Below are positions 1-9,251 of a stretch of DNA of 38,189 nucleotides, in pieces. Within the stretch, counting starts at the first letter, position 1, and each line of letters starts with the position of its first letter. The translations under genes and the position numbers were made by a program. Origin of the DNA: Bacilli bacterium (GTDB lineage Bacteria > Bacillota_I > Bacilli_A > ML615J-28 > CAG-698); contig JAQUVC010000003.1 of assembly GCA_028693535.1 (NCBI GenBank), forward strand, positions 1 to 38,189. Direction: 5' to 3'. The notes under the pieces are model-generated. The model was not told the DNA's origin. It saw nothing but the letters and a program-made list of their open reading frames with translations, and did no database searches.

Positions 1-43
1 TTTCACTTATCGTGTTAACACCAATGATTATCGCTTTTTCCAT
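1..43 (-). CDS. N-terminus of a probable HflX-like GTPase (partial)
   Basis: Only the first 14 codons are inside the window, reading MEKAIIIGVNTISE on the minus strand. The ATG at 43-41 is preceded by an AGAGG ribosome site and a well-formed promoter. The hydrophobic 'KAIIIGVN' opening resembles the start of HflX ribosome-splitting GTPases in Gram-positive bacteria. Fourteen residues cannot prove a family; that a gene starts here is much more certain than its identity. Confidence 0.5.
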   Translation of the reverse strand, partial: MEKAIIIGVNTISE

Positions 44-68
44 GATAATAAACCTCTTTTCTATAAAT

Positions 69-97
69 ATTATACATTTTGTATTCCAAATAGTCAA
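69..97 (-). promoter_or_regulatory. Sigma-A-type promoter of the partial gene at 1-43
   Basis: On the minus strand a -35 TTGACT (97-92) and a -10 TATAAT (74-69) are separated by exactly 17 bases. The -10 lies about 26 bases upstream of the ATG, giving a short leader with an AGAGG ribosome site. Confidence 0.75.
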
Positions 98-132
98 TTA
101 ATATCATTTTCACTATGATTATGAAATCAAAT

Positions 133-161
133 AAAAAAACACAGTTGACTAAGCAACTGCG
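133..161 (-). terminator. Intrinsic terminator of the MATE gene
   Basis: Read on the minus strand, CGCAGTTG pairs with CAACTGTG around a short loop (one G-T wobble) and is followed by seven T. The 5' arm lies inside the last codons of the MATE gene. Confidence 0.8.
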
Positions 162-1534
162 TTAAGCAATTCAGCATCTTTCCTAGCAAAACTTTGTTTG
201 ATTAGTTTTATCAAAGGAACTGCAAATAGTATTAAACAAAGAGCTTCTGCAATTGGAAAGGATAACCAAACACCTTCTATTCCCATCGCTTTACCTAAGA
301 TAAAGGCCAAAGGAACAAGGAAAGCAGCTTGTCTTAATAAGGACATAATTAATGCTTTTGATCCATGGTCGATTGATTGAAAGATTGAAATCATAATTAC
401 ACCAAAAGCAGCTGGGAAAAAGGCAAAGCTGATTATTCGTAAGGCGGGTATACCTAAAGCAATCGTTTGAGGTTCGGGACCGAGAATATCTAATAGCTCT
501 TTGGGGAAGATTTGAAATAGAAGAAAGCCGATTGTCATTAGTGTCAAAGAAACAGAAATTAAAATTTTTGCACATGTTATAAATCGCTTTTTAACATTAG
601 CACCAAAATTATAAGATAAAATCGGTAAGCCACCTTGAGTTAGCCCAAAAATAGGCATAAAAACAAAACTTTGCAATTTAAAATAAATAGTTAATACAGC
701 ATTTGCTATTTCTTCTGGATTTAATGCTTTTAGAATGTTATTTAATATAATATTAGTGAAAGCAGCAACTGAATTCATCACCATTGCAGGTAAACCTGCT
801 CTTGTGATTTCTTTTACATATACACCTTTGAATTTAAAATTTTTAAAATTAAAACTAATATCAACTTTTCTAAGAATGATATAGCCAACAGCGAAAAGCA
901 TCGCTGCAGCTTGACCGATGATGGTAGCAATGGCTGCACCAGTAACACCCAAATCAAGAGTGAAAATAAAGATTGGATCAAGAATGATATTTGTGATTGC
1001 TCCAATTAATTGTGCAATCATAGGAATAAGCATTCTTCCCATTCCTTGCAACATTTTGGTAACGCTAATTTCAATAAAAATAAAGACACTAAACATCATA
1101 ATAATAGATAGATATTGAACGCCATATGTTTTAATTATTTCAATATTAGACATTAAATCTAGAAAGACTCTAGGTAAGAAAAAGGAGAAAGCTAAAAACA
1201 TTAACCCTGCAATAATAGCCATAATGATACCTGTTCGAGCGATATTGGATGCCTCGTTGGGTTTTCTTTCCCCTAATTTGCGTGAGATTAAGATGTTACA
1301 ACCAATCCCAATTCCCAGGGACAAGGCCATCATTATCATTTGCATAGGGAAAGCGTATCCTAATGCTGTGATCATGTTATCTTGACCGATATCATAACGC
1401 GAGATATACATTGTGTCAACAACATTATACATTGCTTGAACAAACATGGAAAAGATAGCTGGCAAACTCATTGCTGCTAATAACTTTCCTATCGGCATAG
1501 TTCTCATTTTGATACTTTTTACATTACTATTCAT
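149..1534 (-). CDS. MATE family multidrug/Na+ exporter (NorM/MepA-like)
   Basis: The 461-residue protein is almost entirely hydrophobic, with about twelve predicted membrane spans, the usual size and layout of a MATE exporter. The start carries the family's 'PIGKLL..MSLPAIFSMFVQAMYNVVDTMY' pattern, with the conserved proline of the first helix and the 'YNVVD' turn. Helix 2 has 'ALGYAFPMQMI', followed by 'ISRKLGERKPNEA', typical of the loop before helix 3. Such pumps use Na+ or H+ gradients to extrude cationic drugs or metabolites; substrate cannot be inferred. The ATG at 1534 has an AGGTGA ribosome site. The gene has its own promoter and terminator, so it is probably monocistronic. Confidence 0.9.
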   Translation of the reverse strand: MNSNVKSIKMRTMPIGKLLAAMSLPAIFSMFVQAMYNVVDTMYISRYDIGQDNMITALGYAFPMQMIMMALSLGIGIGCNILISRKLGERKPNEASNIARTGIIMAIIAGLMFLAFSFFLPRVFLDLMSNIEIIKTYGVQYLSIIMMFSVFIFIEISVTKMLQGMGRMLIPMIAQLIGAITNIILDPIFIFTLDLGVTGAAIATIIGQAAAMLFAVGYIILRKVDISFNFKNFKFKGVYVKEITRAGLPAMVMNSVAAFTNIILNNILKALNPEEIANAVLTIYFKLQSFVFMPIFGLTQGGLPILSYNFGANVKKRFITCAKILISVSLTLMTIGFLLFQIFPKELLDILGPEPQTIALGIPALRIISFAFFPAAFGVIMISIFQSIDHGSKALIMSLLRQAAFLVPLAFILGKAMGIEGVWLSFPIAEALCLILFAVPLIKLIKQSFARKDAELLNAVA

Positions 1535-1554
1535 ATTAATTCACCTAGTTTATT

Positions 1555-1583
1555 ATTATACCAAAAAAAGATTTTTTAGTAAA
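1555..1583 (-). promoter_or_regulatory. Promoter of the MATE gene
   Basis: On the minus strand, TTTACT (1583-1578) and TATAAT (1560-1555) are spaced by 17 bases, about 20 bases upstream of the ATG. It lies directly after the nrdJ terminator, so the two minus-strand genes appear to be separate units. Confidence 0.7.
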
Positions 1584-1610
1584 GAAAAAAAGACCTCAAA
1601 TTGAGATCTT
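1584..1610 (-). terminator. Intrinsic terminator of nrdJ
   Basis: On the minus strand AAGATCTC pairs with GAGGTCTT (one wobble) around a 5-base loop and runs into seven T. The hairpin begins at the stop codon. Confidence 0.8.
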
Positions 1611-4150
1611 TATAAACCACATTTTAATTGTGCATTACAGTTAGTACATGTGTTACAGCCACCAATGTCTTCAACAACACCTTGAAGGCAGATAGGACAA
1701 ATATCACCAACTTCAACACCAATGTTACGATTTGCTTTGGTGTTGGCAGGATTAATTTCATCTTTCTCTTTTTCAACTTTGTTCTCTTGAATTTCAATAC
1801 CCAAATCAGATAATTCAACTTGTTTTGGAAGATTATCTTCTTTCTTCAATGTTAAGACTTGAGTATCACGGCTGCCATCAACATAGACAGTTCCACCTTT
1901 GGCTTTTCCTTTGTATAAGCGTAAATATAATTTTTCAACATCTTCAACAGTGTAGCCTTTCGGGGCATTAACTGTCTTAGAAATCGAAGAATCAACCCAA
2001 CGTTGGATGATACATTGCACATCAGCATGTTCATCAGCTGATAATTCCATTGCGGAAACAAAAATATTAGGTAGATGTTCATTATCATATTCCGGATGAA
2101 GTTTGATGTAGGTATCAACAATAGGAGCATTAACTTCCATAAATTTACCTAGACGACCACTACGATAGTATTTGAAAGCAAAGTATGGTTCAAGACCTGT
2201 TGATACACCCACCATTGTTCCGGTAGAACCTGTTGGAGCAATCGTTAATAAATGGGAGTTTCTAATTCCATATTTTAAAATGTCTTCTCTAATTTGCAAT
2301 GGCATTTTTTTCATATAGCCAGTCTCTACAAACTTAGCACGAGATCCATATTGATCTAGGAAAGGAAAACTTCCTTTTTCTTTCGCTAGGTTGATAGAAG
2401 CATTGTAGGCATTTGTTGCAACAAACTCAAATAATTTATCAACAAATCGATTTGCTTTTTTGCTGCCATAAAGAAGATCGCAATAGATGATTAAATCATG
2501 TAGTCCCATAACACCAAGACCAATTCGTCTTTCTCCTAAAGCTTGCGTTTTGTTTTCTTCTAAAAAGTAGGTCGTGCGATCAATAACGTTATCTTGCAAT
2601 CTTATTGCAACATCGATAGTCTTTTTTAGTTTTTGCCAATCGACATCCTTGGTTTCAAGATTTGCCATATTAGCAAGATTAATTGCTGCTAGGTTACAAA
2701 CAGAATATGGTGCAAGTGGTTGTTCTCCACAAGGGTTTGTACATACTACTTGTTGGCCATAAGCTTTTGCGTTAGTCATATCATTGGCATTATCAATAAA
2801 GAAGATGCCTGGTTCGGCTGAATAGGTGGCACAAATATTTATTAAATTCCATAACTCTTTGGCTTTAAAAGTTTTATACACCTTAACGCCATATCCCATT
2901 TTTTCCCATACGCGTACATCACCAATGTCTGACCACTTTTGATTGTATGCTTCTTTTTGACCAGGGTTGTAATTATCAATATCTGGGAATTTTAGCTGGT
3001 ATTCTAAGTTGTTTTCAACGGCATACATAAATTCTTTTGTGATTGCAACAGAGATGTTTGCACCAGAGAGAAAATCAGGATTATTCACTTGATATTTACC
3101 ACCAATAGAAAGTACTTCTCGAGCTCTTTCTAAAGTAGCTTTGCTTACAGTACCAGGATGAGTGCTTTCAATATCAATCAAGGCCTCATATATTTCTGTT
3201 TCTTCATTTGATAACGGAATAAATTTTAACTTGTTTTTTGCTTCACGAATGATATCTTCATCTGTAAGGTTATTTATTAAGAACTGTAATATTTTTGGGT
3301 TTTGCATTTTACTAATGATAAATTCGATAATATCAGGGTGCCAATCTGCTAACATTATCATTTGTGCACCGCGGCGAGAGCCACCTTGTTCAACTAAATG
3401 AGTTAATTCTGATAAATCATGTAGCCAACTTACCGAACCACTTGATTTTCCATTAACTCCTTTCGCAAGTGAGTTTTTTGGTCTTAATGTTGAGCCATTT
3501 GTACCAACACCACCACCACGAGACATAATTTCCATAACTTGTTGACGGTGAATACTAATGCCGCCACGTGAATCATGAATAAAAGGCATTACGAAACAAT
3601 TGAAGTAAGTAACAGAGCTATTAGAACCAGCACCGAATAAGACTCTTCCTGCTGGAACAAGGTTTAACTCGGAAAGTTCATGATAAAAATCAGTTACGAC
3701 TTCCATCTTTTCTCCTTGGCCTAAATTATTTGCTAAGCGATGACAAATTTGTTCAAAAAATAGCTCTAAAGGTTTGTCAACTTCATTTAAATGACGTTTA
3801 ATAACTCTCTTTTCATCAATGTCAAGACACATTCCAGTATATTCTTGCTCGACTTCAATATATAAAAAACCAGATTCATAATCGATTTCTTTGATGTATC
3901 CAATTCCTCTAGTTGGAAATTTTGGGTCATCTTTTACAATACAGACAACAACATCACCAATTCCTATTGAACTATGATTGATATCTTTTTGGGCATAGCG
4001 ATCTAGTAAAACCAATCGCGATACTCCCGTAAAAGTCATATGCATTTTTTCTTTATCAATTAAAAATAAGTGGGGAAAAAAATTCCTTATGTCATTATTT
4101 AACTTCTCAATAATATGGTCATTATAGAAAACTCTGTCTACATTGTTCAT
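1610..4150 (-). CDS. nrdJ: Adenosylcobalamin-dependent (class II) ribonucleotide reductase
   Basis: This 846-residue protein reduces ribonucleotides to deoxyribonucleotides using a thiyl radical generated from adenosylcobalamin, so it works with or without oxygen. The signature 'TNPCGEQPLAPYSVCNLAA' places Cys474 and Cys485 eleven residues apart, the family spacing for the thiyl and one redox cysteine. The other redox cysteine is probably in 'VTYFNCFVMPF'. 'APTGSTGTMVGVSTGLEP' is the phosphate-binding loop region. The C-terminus (about 817-845) has paired CxxC motifs typical of NrdJ tails that re-reduce the active site. The start at 4150 has AGAAAGGA eight bases upstream. No riboswitch precedes it; the B12 riboswitch in this window serves the transporter at 17702 instead. 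It is divergent from the operon starting at 4367. Confidence 0.96.
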   Translation of the reverse strand: MNNVDRVFYNDHIIEKLNNDIRNFFPHLFLIDKEKMHMTFTGVSRLVLLDRYAQKDINHSSIGIGDVVVCIVKDDPKFPTRGIGYIKEIDYESGFLYIEVEQEYTGMCLDIDEKRVIKRHLNEVDKPLELFFEQICHRLANNLGQGEKMEVVTDFYHELSELNLVPAGRVLFGAGSNSSVTYFNCFVMPFIHDSRGGISIHRQQVMEIMSRGGGVGTNGSTLRPKNSLAKGVNGKSSGSVSWLHDLSELTHLVEQGGSRRGAQMIMLADWHPDIIEFIISKMQNPKILQFLINNLTDEDIIREAKNKLKFIPLSNEETEIYEALIDIESTHPGTVSKATLERAREVLSIGGKYQVNNPDFLSGANISVAITKEFMYAVENNLEYQLKFPDIDNYNPGQKEAYNQKWSDIGDVRVWEKMGYGVKVYKTFKAKELWNLINICATYSAEPGIFFIDNANDMTNAKAYGQQVVCTNPCGEQPLAPYSVCNLAAINLANMANLETKDVDWQKLKKTIDVAIRLQDNVIDRTTYFLEENKTQALGERRIGLGVMGLHDLIIYCDLLYGSKKANRFVDKLFEFVATNAYNASINLAKEKGSFPFLDQYGSRAKFVETGYMKKMPLQIREDILKYGIRNSHLLTIAPTGSTGTMVGVSTGLEPYFAFKYYRSGRLGKFMEVNAPIVDTYIKLHPEYDNEHLPNIFVSAMELSADEHADVQCIIQRWVDSSISKTVNAPKGYTVEDVEKLYLRLYKGKAKGGTVYVDGSRDTQVLTLKKEDNLPKQVELSDLGIEIQENKVEKEKDEINPANTKANRNIGVEVGDICPICLQGVVEDIGGCNTCTNCNAQLKCGL

Positions 4151-4184
4151 CGCAAAAATCCTTTCTAAAAAAAATCATTAACTA

Positions 4185-4190
4185 ATTATA
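4185..4190 (-). promoter_or_regulatory. Probable -10 element of nrdJ
   Basis: TATAAT on the minus strand lies about 35 bases upstream of the nrdJ ATG. The -35 position (TTTTAA) is poor. The 216-base divergent gap 4151-4366 is extremely A/T-rich, and I see no clear NrdR box or riboswitch in it. Confidence 0.5.
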
Positions 4191-4342
4191 CTATGAAAAA
4201 AAGCAAATTAAAAGAAGAAAAAAAATGAAAATATTTACAGCGTTTTTTTCATTTATTCAGTGAAAATATTTATTGAAAAGGCTGAAAATCATAATTTTTT
4301 TTAAAAAAGCAAAATACTATATTACTTTTGTACTTTTTTTGA

Positions 4343-4348
4343 TATAAT
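4343..4348 (+). promoter_or_regulatory. Probable -10 element of the helicase-ankyrin-cdaA operon
   Basis: TATAAT lies 18 bases before the ATG at 4367. No good -35 is visible, and the expected transcript start falls close to the GAGG ribosome site (4355-4358), so the leader would be very short. Confidence 0.45.
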
Positions 4349-4366
4349 AATAATGAGGTAATGAAT

Positions 4367-7300
4367 ATGACTAGAGACATTGTAGCCAACTTAAAACTAT
4401 CATCTAACAACCTGCATTTAAAAAGCATATTTAATACAGAAGCTTATCTCGAATTGGGTAATGTTGATTATGAAGCTCTAGAGAAGTTGCTTAATTATGA
4501 AATGATTAATATCAATGAAATTACTGATTTTGCGATTCAAAACATTGGCATCGGACGAATGAATATTCAAAATGAAGAATTAAATAATAAGATACCATAT
4601 CTATTCTTTAAAAATATTGCTGACAAAGATAAATTAAAACAACTATTTATCAGCTATGGTATTTTGAAATACGAAAACAATGACAATAAAGAAGTATTTA
4701 TGCCAATCGTTTTAATACCAGTCGATATCATCATTGTAGAAGAAAATATATATTTTCAATTGTTAAATTCACCAATTGAAAATCCCCTATTGTTATCTAC
4801 GTTAACTGAAATTACAAAAAGTAATATTATATGGAATAATAAACTAGATAGTGTTTTTGCTATTGATCAATTTTGCATGAGTTTTATGCGTAATGAAGAG
4901 TTTAGCGTGATACTAGAGAACTATCTAACCTATGGAAATGTTAGGAAGAAAGATGTTTTACTTGATTTTTCAAAACTAGAAAGAAATAAAGAAATAGAAA
5001 ATGAATTATCGGATAAATTATACTCACCCAATTTAAGTGATTTATATTATTCTTTACCGCTGAACAAAACACAAAGAGAAATTTTAATCAACTCACGTTT
5101 AGGAAAGAGTTTTTCCATTGTTGGTCGTGTTGGGACAGGAAAAACAACAGTCTTGAAGGATATTATGATAAACACGGTGAATCAAGAAAAGCGGGTTTTG
5201 TTTATTTCTGATATGGAAGATACATTAACAGATATCTTAACTTCTATGAAACAAAAAAATATGGACAACTATATTGCTAATTTGTCACAGCCGTTTGCAA
5301 GTTTATTGGCTACTAACATTGAGACGATTTCTGATAGTAATTTCTCAACAGATGAACTAAAAGATGATTTGTTGAATCATTATCAGAAATTAAAAGAGTA
5401 CGAAATTGCAATGAATGGTAGAATAGCCAATTTTCAATACTTAGAGATAATCGATGAACTTATTAAATTTCACGATTTACCATCAGAAAAAATAGAAATA
5501 GATAGACTAGATGACTTATATAAACATGAATATTTTTCTATCAAAGAGAGTTTAGAAAAGATTCAAACAGCCTTGGGAAAGATAGATAATTTTAAAGAGA
5601 GCATTTGGAAAGAAATTCCTATTCTTAATAATGTAAAATATCCAAACCAAATCATAACTTTAATTTATCAAATTGACCGCTGTTTTAGAACTTTTTTTGA
5701 AGAAAAGAATTCTTTTGAAACTAATTTTGGAATCAAGAAAATTGAAAATTATGCGATGTTGAAGAATGTTATTTATTACTTGGAAAATTTAGATATTGCA
5801 TTGATACCAGATAGTTGGGTGGAAGAAACTCTAAAGGTATTCAAAGAAGCACAAGTTGAATACAAAAATTTAAAAAGCGAAATTCATAAGATACAAGAAA
5901 TTAATTATTACATTAACCATAGATACGTTAATCTTGAAACGATTAATATTGACAATGAGATTACAACAATTTTTCAAAACTATTTTAGTGTAAATGAGTT
6001 ACATTATATTAATAATCTAAATGCTGATCGTAAGAATGTAACGATTAAAATTAACAAAGGAGCAATTCAACAGGAAATCTTTTTTAAAACGCTTGAAAAA
6101 ATCTTTACTTTTTCTAATTGGGAATTTTGGAAAACAGGTGAAGGATATGATGAAATAATTAGATTTACTGATTATATCAGCTCACACAAGATTAATCGGA
6201 AATTTGTAAATGTCATTGTCAATAATCAATATGATTCATTTATTGGTAAATTAAATAAACTTACTGATGGTATTAATGAATCAAAAGCAATTGTTGATGA
6301 TTTTCAAGTAAGATATCCAAAACTAACAATCAAAGAATGTTTTATGGCATTAAAAAGCATTAATGATGCTAAAAAAATCGAGTCTAATAAACTTAAAAAC
6401 AAGACTCTTAACAGCATTAGAAAAAGGTTTGATAATATTAAAATTGATGAATTGGTTGTTAGAATAGAAAAGTTTATTGAAGCATCACATCAGTTTAAGA
6501 CCCTAAAAGAACAATACTTTAATCTAACAAAAGTAAAATATGATAGTAGTAATGATTTATATGGAGAACTTGATGCACTAAAAGAATATTTCGTTAAGAT
6601 AGGTCGATACGAATATCGAGGATTTATCACAAAAATGCTGTATCGTCTGGCAGAAAAAGAAGTAGTTGCAAAAGAGGATTATGACCGGGTTCTAAAAACA
6701 TTTTTGATGTATAAAAAATCGTATCTAGAATTGCTAGATTTACTGAAGGATTTATTAAGATATCATTTGGTAGTTCCAGGTAACAATGTATATGAAAAAA
6801 TCGATAATTTAAACAATGTTTTTGAATATATTCAAAACTTATACTTTTCTAATGACCGTATGTTATTTCTCATTAGGACAAGAGAGCAGGATTATATTCA
6901 AGCAGAAACATATTTAGATATTCGGGATACACTAAATGAAAAGAATAAATATATCAATTACTTAAATAGTAATGAAAAGTACAAATGGCTTTTTGGTAAA
7001 CTATATAATAATGCCAATACAGATGTTCAATTGATTTCGAAAGTAATGCAGAGTTTTGATGCTTATGTAAATTGCTTTGTAAATCCCAATTTCTTTGTAA
7101 ATAGTATTAATGTAAAACGACATGCGTTGCTTGTGACACACATTAACAATTGCAAAGAGATTAGCAATGCTTTGACGGAAATATTTAAAATGTATTGTAA
7201 GATTTTTAAAGATGGTATTTCTCGTTATTATTATAGTGATTTTGAAGAGACAATAGAATATACCAATAAACTATTAAACGCGAAAGAAGAATTGTTACAT

Positions 7301-8680
7301 TACTTAGCAATAACAGATGGAATTGGTATATTAAATAAATTTAAACTTGGTAAACTGATTAAGCACGTAATAACGACAAAAAGAAAGAACAAATTAGTTG
7401 ATGATTTTTGCTCTGTTTATTTACAGGAACTAAAAAACAGATATCTTGCAACCAATCAAATACTAATTCAAATTGTGGATATAAATGCATATTTACAGGA
7501 AACAAGTCAGCTTGAAGCAAGTTTAATTGCTCATGAGGGTGAGAACATTTTAAGTGATATTTGGGAGTTTAGCCTTCATCGCCTAAATTTAAATGGAATT
7601 AAGCATTTAGATTATCAAGGCTATATTCGCCGAACAAAGGGAATAAAGCATATTTTTCTTGGTAGTACAAAGTTAGTCGACAAGTATATAAATGCAAATG
7701 ATTTCGATTTGGTTATTGTTGATGATGCGCATATTCCAAGTTCTAATTTACAGTTTTTGTCACAAATAAAAGCACAAGTTATTATCTCTGGTGAATATCA
7801 ACTACACGAGTCAATTTCAAACAACTTAATTTCGATTATTAGAAACACACAAAAGTTTTATCTTGACTATCGTTATTCATTAACTCCTAAAGGCTTAATC
7901 AATTTTATGGAAGGTCAAAGGGGGCTTTTCCACAATCATTATTCAAGAAACATCGGTCTTGAAATAATTGAGAAAAAGGTAAATGATTATATCTTGGAAT
8001 TGTTTGTTAATGATGAAAATGTAAAGATTAACTATTTTATTAAAGATATAATTAAGCAACAAGCAACTTATCAGGAATTGGCAAAAGCATTAAGCAAAAG
8101 CGGTTATAATTTCTTACAAATATATAAGTTTTTACTAACTAATCTCAATATTAGCGATCTTGCCAACGCATATCATATCAATGCTGACTATAATATTCTT
8201 GATTATGAAGACTATTATATGGTTGATGTTGATTATATTTATGACAATATGCTAGATAATCTTTTGTTGTGTAGAAAAAAGATTATTATTTACGATAGTA
8301 AAAAAATTCTACTGGAAGAACAAAACTTTAAATTTGCTATTGGCTTAAAAAAAATTCTTGATGGTCGGGATCAAATTTTCTCGCAAGAGTTTGGTGAAAG
8401 TAGTAAAGAATTACTAGTTCAAGAGATAGCAAAATATGGCTATGAGGTTTATGCAAATAATGGCAATGTAAATTTAATCTTAAGGAAAGAGGATAATTTA
8501 TATGGAGTAATGATTTTATTTGACGATATTAACCGAATAGAGGTACTGAATATTTATCGTGATAAATATTACACTAATGTTAATAAGGGTTGGAAAATAG
8601 TAGTTCTTGAAAAAGTTGTTTTTACAAAAGGCATCGATTATGCAGCGAAAAAAATTGTTGAGGCAATAAGTAATGATTAA
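4367..8680 (+). CDS. Very large degenerate SF1 (Upf1/DUF4011-like) helicase with a decayed nuclease-like C-terminus
   Basis: The protein has 1437 residues if started at ATG 4367, which is correctly spaced from GAGG at 4355; ATG 4361 is too close. A P-loop 'GRVGTGKTT' sits near residue 253. The next SF1 motifs come only near 1119: 'LVIVDDAH' (motif II), 'IISGEYQL' (motif III, usual GDxxQL) and 'LDYRYS' near 1168 (motif IV region). About 860 charged, largely helical residues separate motifs I and II. A recognisable motif V (QG-E) is missing, and motif VI survives only as 'LLLCRKKIIIY'. The last 110 residues resemble the REase-like domain (MTES_1575 type) of DUF4011 helicases ('GYEVYANNG', later 'NKGWKIVVLEK'), but the expected catalytic Asp and Glu/Asp are replaced ('NLILRKE', 'GVMILFDD'). 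ATP binding is plausible, unwinding and cleavage doubtful. It overlaps the ankyrin gene by 8 bases. Confidence 0.7.
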   Translation: MTRDIVANLKLSSNNLHLKSIFNTEAYLELGNVDYEALEKLLNYEMININEITDFAIQNIGIGRMNIQNEELNNKIPYLFFKNIADKDKLKQLFISYGILKYENNDNKEVFMPIVLIPVDIIIVEENIYFQLLNSPIENPLLLSTLTEITKSNIIWNNKLDSVFAIDQFCMSFMRNEEFSVILENYLTYGNVRKKDVLLDFSKLERNKEIENELSDKLYSPNLSDLYYSLPLNKTQREILINSRLGKSFSIVGRVGTGKTTVLKDIMINTVNQEKRVLFISDMEDTLTDILTSMKQKNMDNYIANLSQPFASLLATNIETISDSNFSTDELKDDLLNHYQKLKEYEIAMNGRIANFQYLEIIDELIKFHDLPSEKIEIDRLDDLYKHEYFSIKESLEKIQTALGKIDNFKESIWKEIPILNNVKYPNQIITLIYQIDRCFRTFFEEKNSFETNFGIKKIENYAMLKNVIYYLENLDIALIPDSWVEETLKVFKEAQVEYKNLKSEIHKIQEINYYINHRYVNLETINIDNEITTIFQNYFSVNELHYINNLNADRKNVTIKINKGAIQQEIFFKTLEKIFTFSNWEFWKTGEGYDEIIRFTDYISSHKINRKFVNVIVNNQYDSFIGKLNKLTDGINESKAIVDDFQVRYPKLTIKECFMALKSINDAKKIESNKLKNKTLNSIRKRFDNIKIDELVVRIEKFIEASHQFKTLKEQYFNLTKVKYDSSNDLYGELDALKEYFVKIGRYEYRGFITKMLYRLAEKEVVAKEDYDRVLKTFLMYKKSYLELLDLLKDLLRYHLVVPGNNVYEKIDNLNNVFEYIQNLYFSNDRMLFLIRTREQDYIQAETYLDIRDTLNEKNKYINYLNSNEKYKWLFGKLYNNANTDVQLISKVMQSFDAYVNCFVNPNFFVNSINVKRHALLVTHINNCKEISNALTEIFKMYCKIFKDGISRYYYSDFEETIEYTNKLLNAKEELLHYLAITDGIGILNKFKLGKLIKHVITTKRKNKLVDDFCSVYLQELKNRYLATNQILIQIVDINAYLQETSQLEASLIAHEGENILSDIWEFSLHRLNLNGIKHLDYQGYIRRTKGIKHIFLGSTKLVDKYINANDFDLVIVDDAHIPSSNLQFLSQIKAQVIISGEYQLHESISNNLISIIRNTQKFYLDYRYSLTPKGLINFMEGQRGLFHNHYSRNIGLEIIEKKVNDYILELFVNDENVKINYFIKDIIKQQATYQELAKALSKSGYNFLQIYKFLLTNLNISDLANAYHINADYNILDYEDYYMVDVDYIYDNMLDNLLLCRKKIIIYDSKKILLEEQNFKFAIGLKKILDGRDQIFSQEFGESSKELLVQEIAKYGYEVYANNGNVNLILRKEDNLYGVMILFDDINRIEVLNIYRDKYYTNVNKGWKIVVLEKVVFTKGIDYAAKKIVEAISND

Positions 8681-9251
8681 ACGAGGAGACAAGAAAAAAT
8701 TCAAAGAATTTGTTGATACAGTGAAACAAGATCCTCATCGTTATTTCTATATTAAAAGTACTCTTGCAAAATTGAAGGAAGAAGATATTGATGTTAGTAC
8801 ACAAGGCTATTTGGGGCAGACATTACTTCATGTGGCTTTAAAATTAAATGATATTAAGTTATTTAATCTATTTATAAAAGCTGGTGTAAATATGAACATT
8901 GCCAATGAATATGGCGATACCCCCCTCCATAAAGCAGTTAACGAAGGGAAAATAAAGTTTATTAGAAGTTTGGTGAACAGCGGGTGTGATTTAAATATTG
9001 GTGCTTCGCAAGAACAAACTCCACTTCATTTAGCAGCGTTAAATGGCAATATTGAAATAGTTAAATATTTGGTTGAACATGGTGCCGATATTGATATGTT
9101 AGATGAGGTTAATTGTTTACCTATTGATTATGCAATTGAAGAAAAAGATGAGAAAATGATTCGCTATTTTATGAATAAACAAGAACTAGATCAAGAAAGA
9201 AAAAATCAAATTGACTTGATGTTAAGTAGAGAGGGTGAAAAAAATGTTTGA
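8673..9251 (+). CDS. Ankyrin-repeat protein
   Basis: This 192-residue soluble protein has a charged N-terminal helix region (1-47) and four ankyrin repeats at about 48-80, 81-113, 114-146 and 147-172. Repeats 2 and 3 carry the classic 'TPLH.A' and 'LV..G.D' pattern; repeat 4 is degenerate ('CLPIDYAI'). Ankyrin repeats are protein-binding scaffolds, and no catalytic domain is present. It has no signal peptide. The ATG lies inside the end of the helicase gene (8-base overlap), and the stop lies inside the start of cdaA (8-base overlap), so its synthesis is probably coupled to both. A structural or regulatory partner of the helicase-like protein or of CdaA is an inference from this arrangement. 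Confidence 0.85.
   Translation: MIKRGDKKKFKEFVDTVKQDPHRYFYIKSTLAKLKEEDIDVSTQGYLGQTLLHVALKLNDIKLFNLFIKAGVNMNIANEYGDTPLHKAVNEGKIKFIRSLVNSGCDLNIGASQEQTPLHLAALNGNIEIVKYLVEHGADIDMLDEVNCLPIDYAIEEKDEKMIRYFMNKQELDQERKNQIDLMLSREGEKNV

Noticed and set aside
3162-3401. Reading frames antisense to nrdJ and similar overlapping frames elsewhere (for example 25474-25761 minus, 23204-23464 minus)
   Set aside because: They lie fully inside well-supported genes, lack ribosome sites and show no recognisable protein features.
4151-4366. Possible NrdR box or riboswitch ahead of nrdJ
   Set aside because: The region is almost pure A/T with no convincing paired NrdR boxes and none of the conserved cobalamin riboswitch sequences.
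9235-9243. GTG start for cdaA nine bases upstream of the ATG
   Set aside because: It directly abuts the GAGG ribosome site, leaving no spacing; ATG 9244 is spaced correctly.
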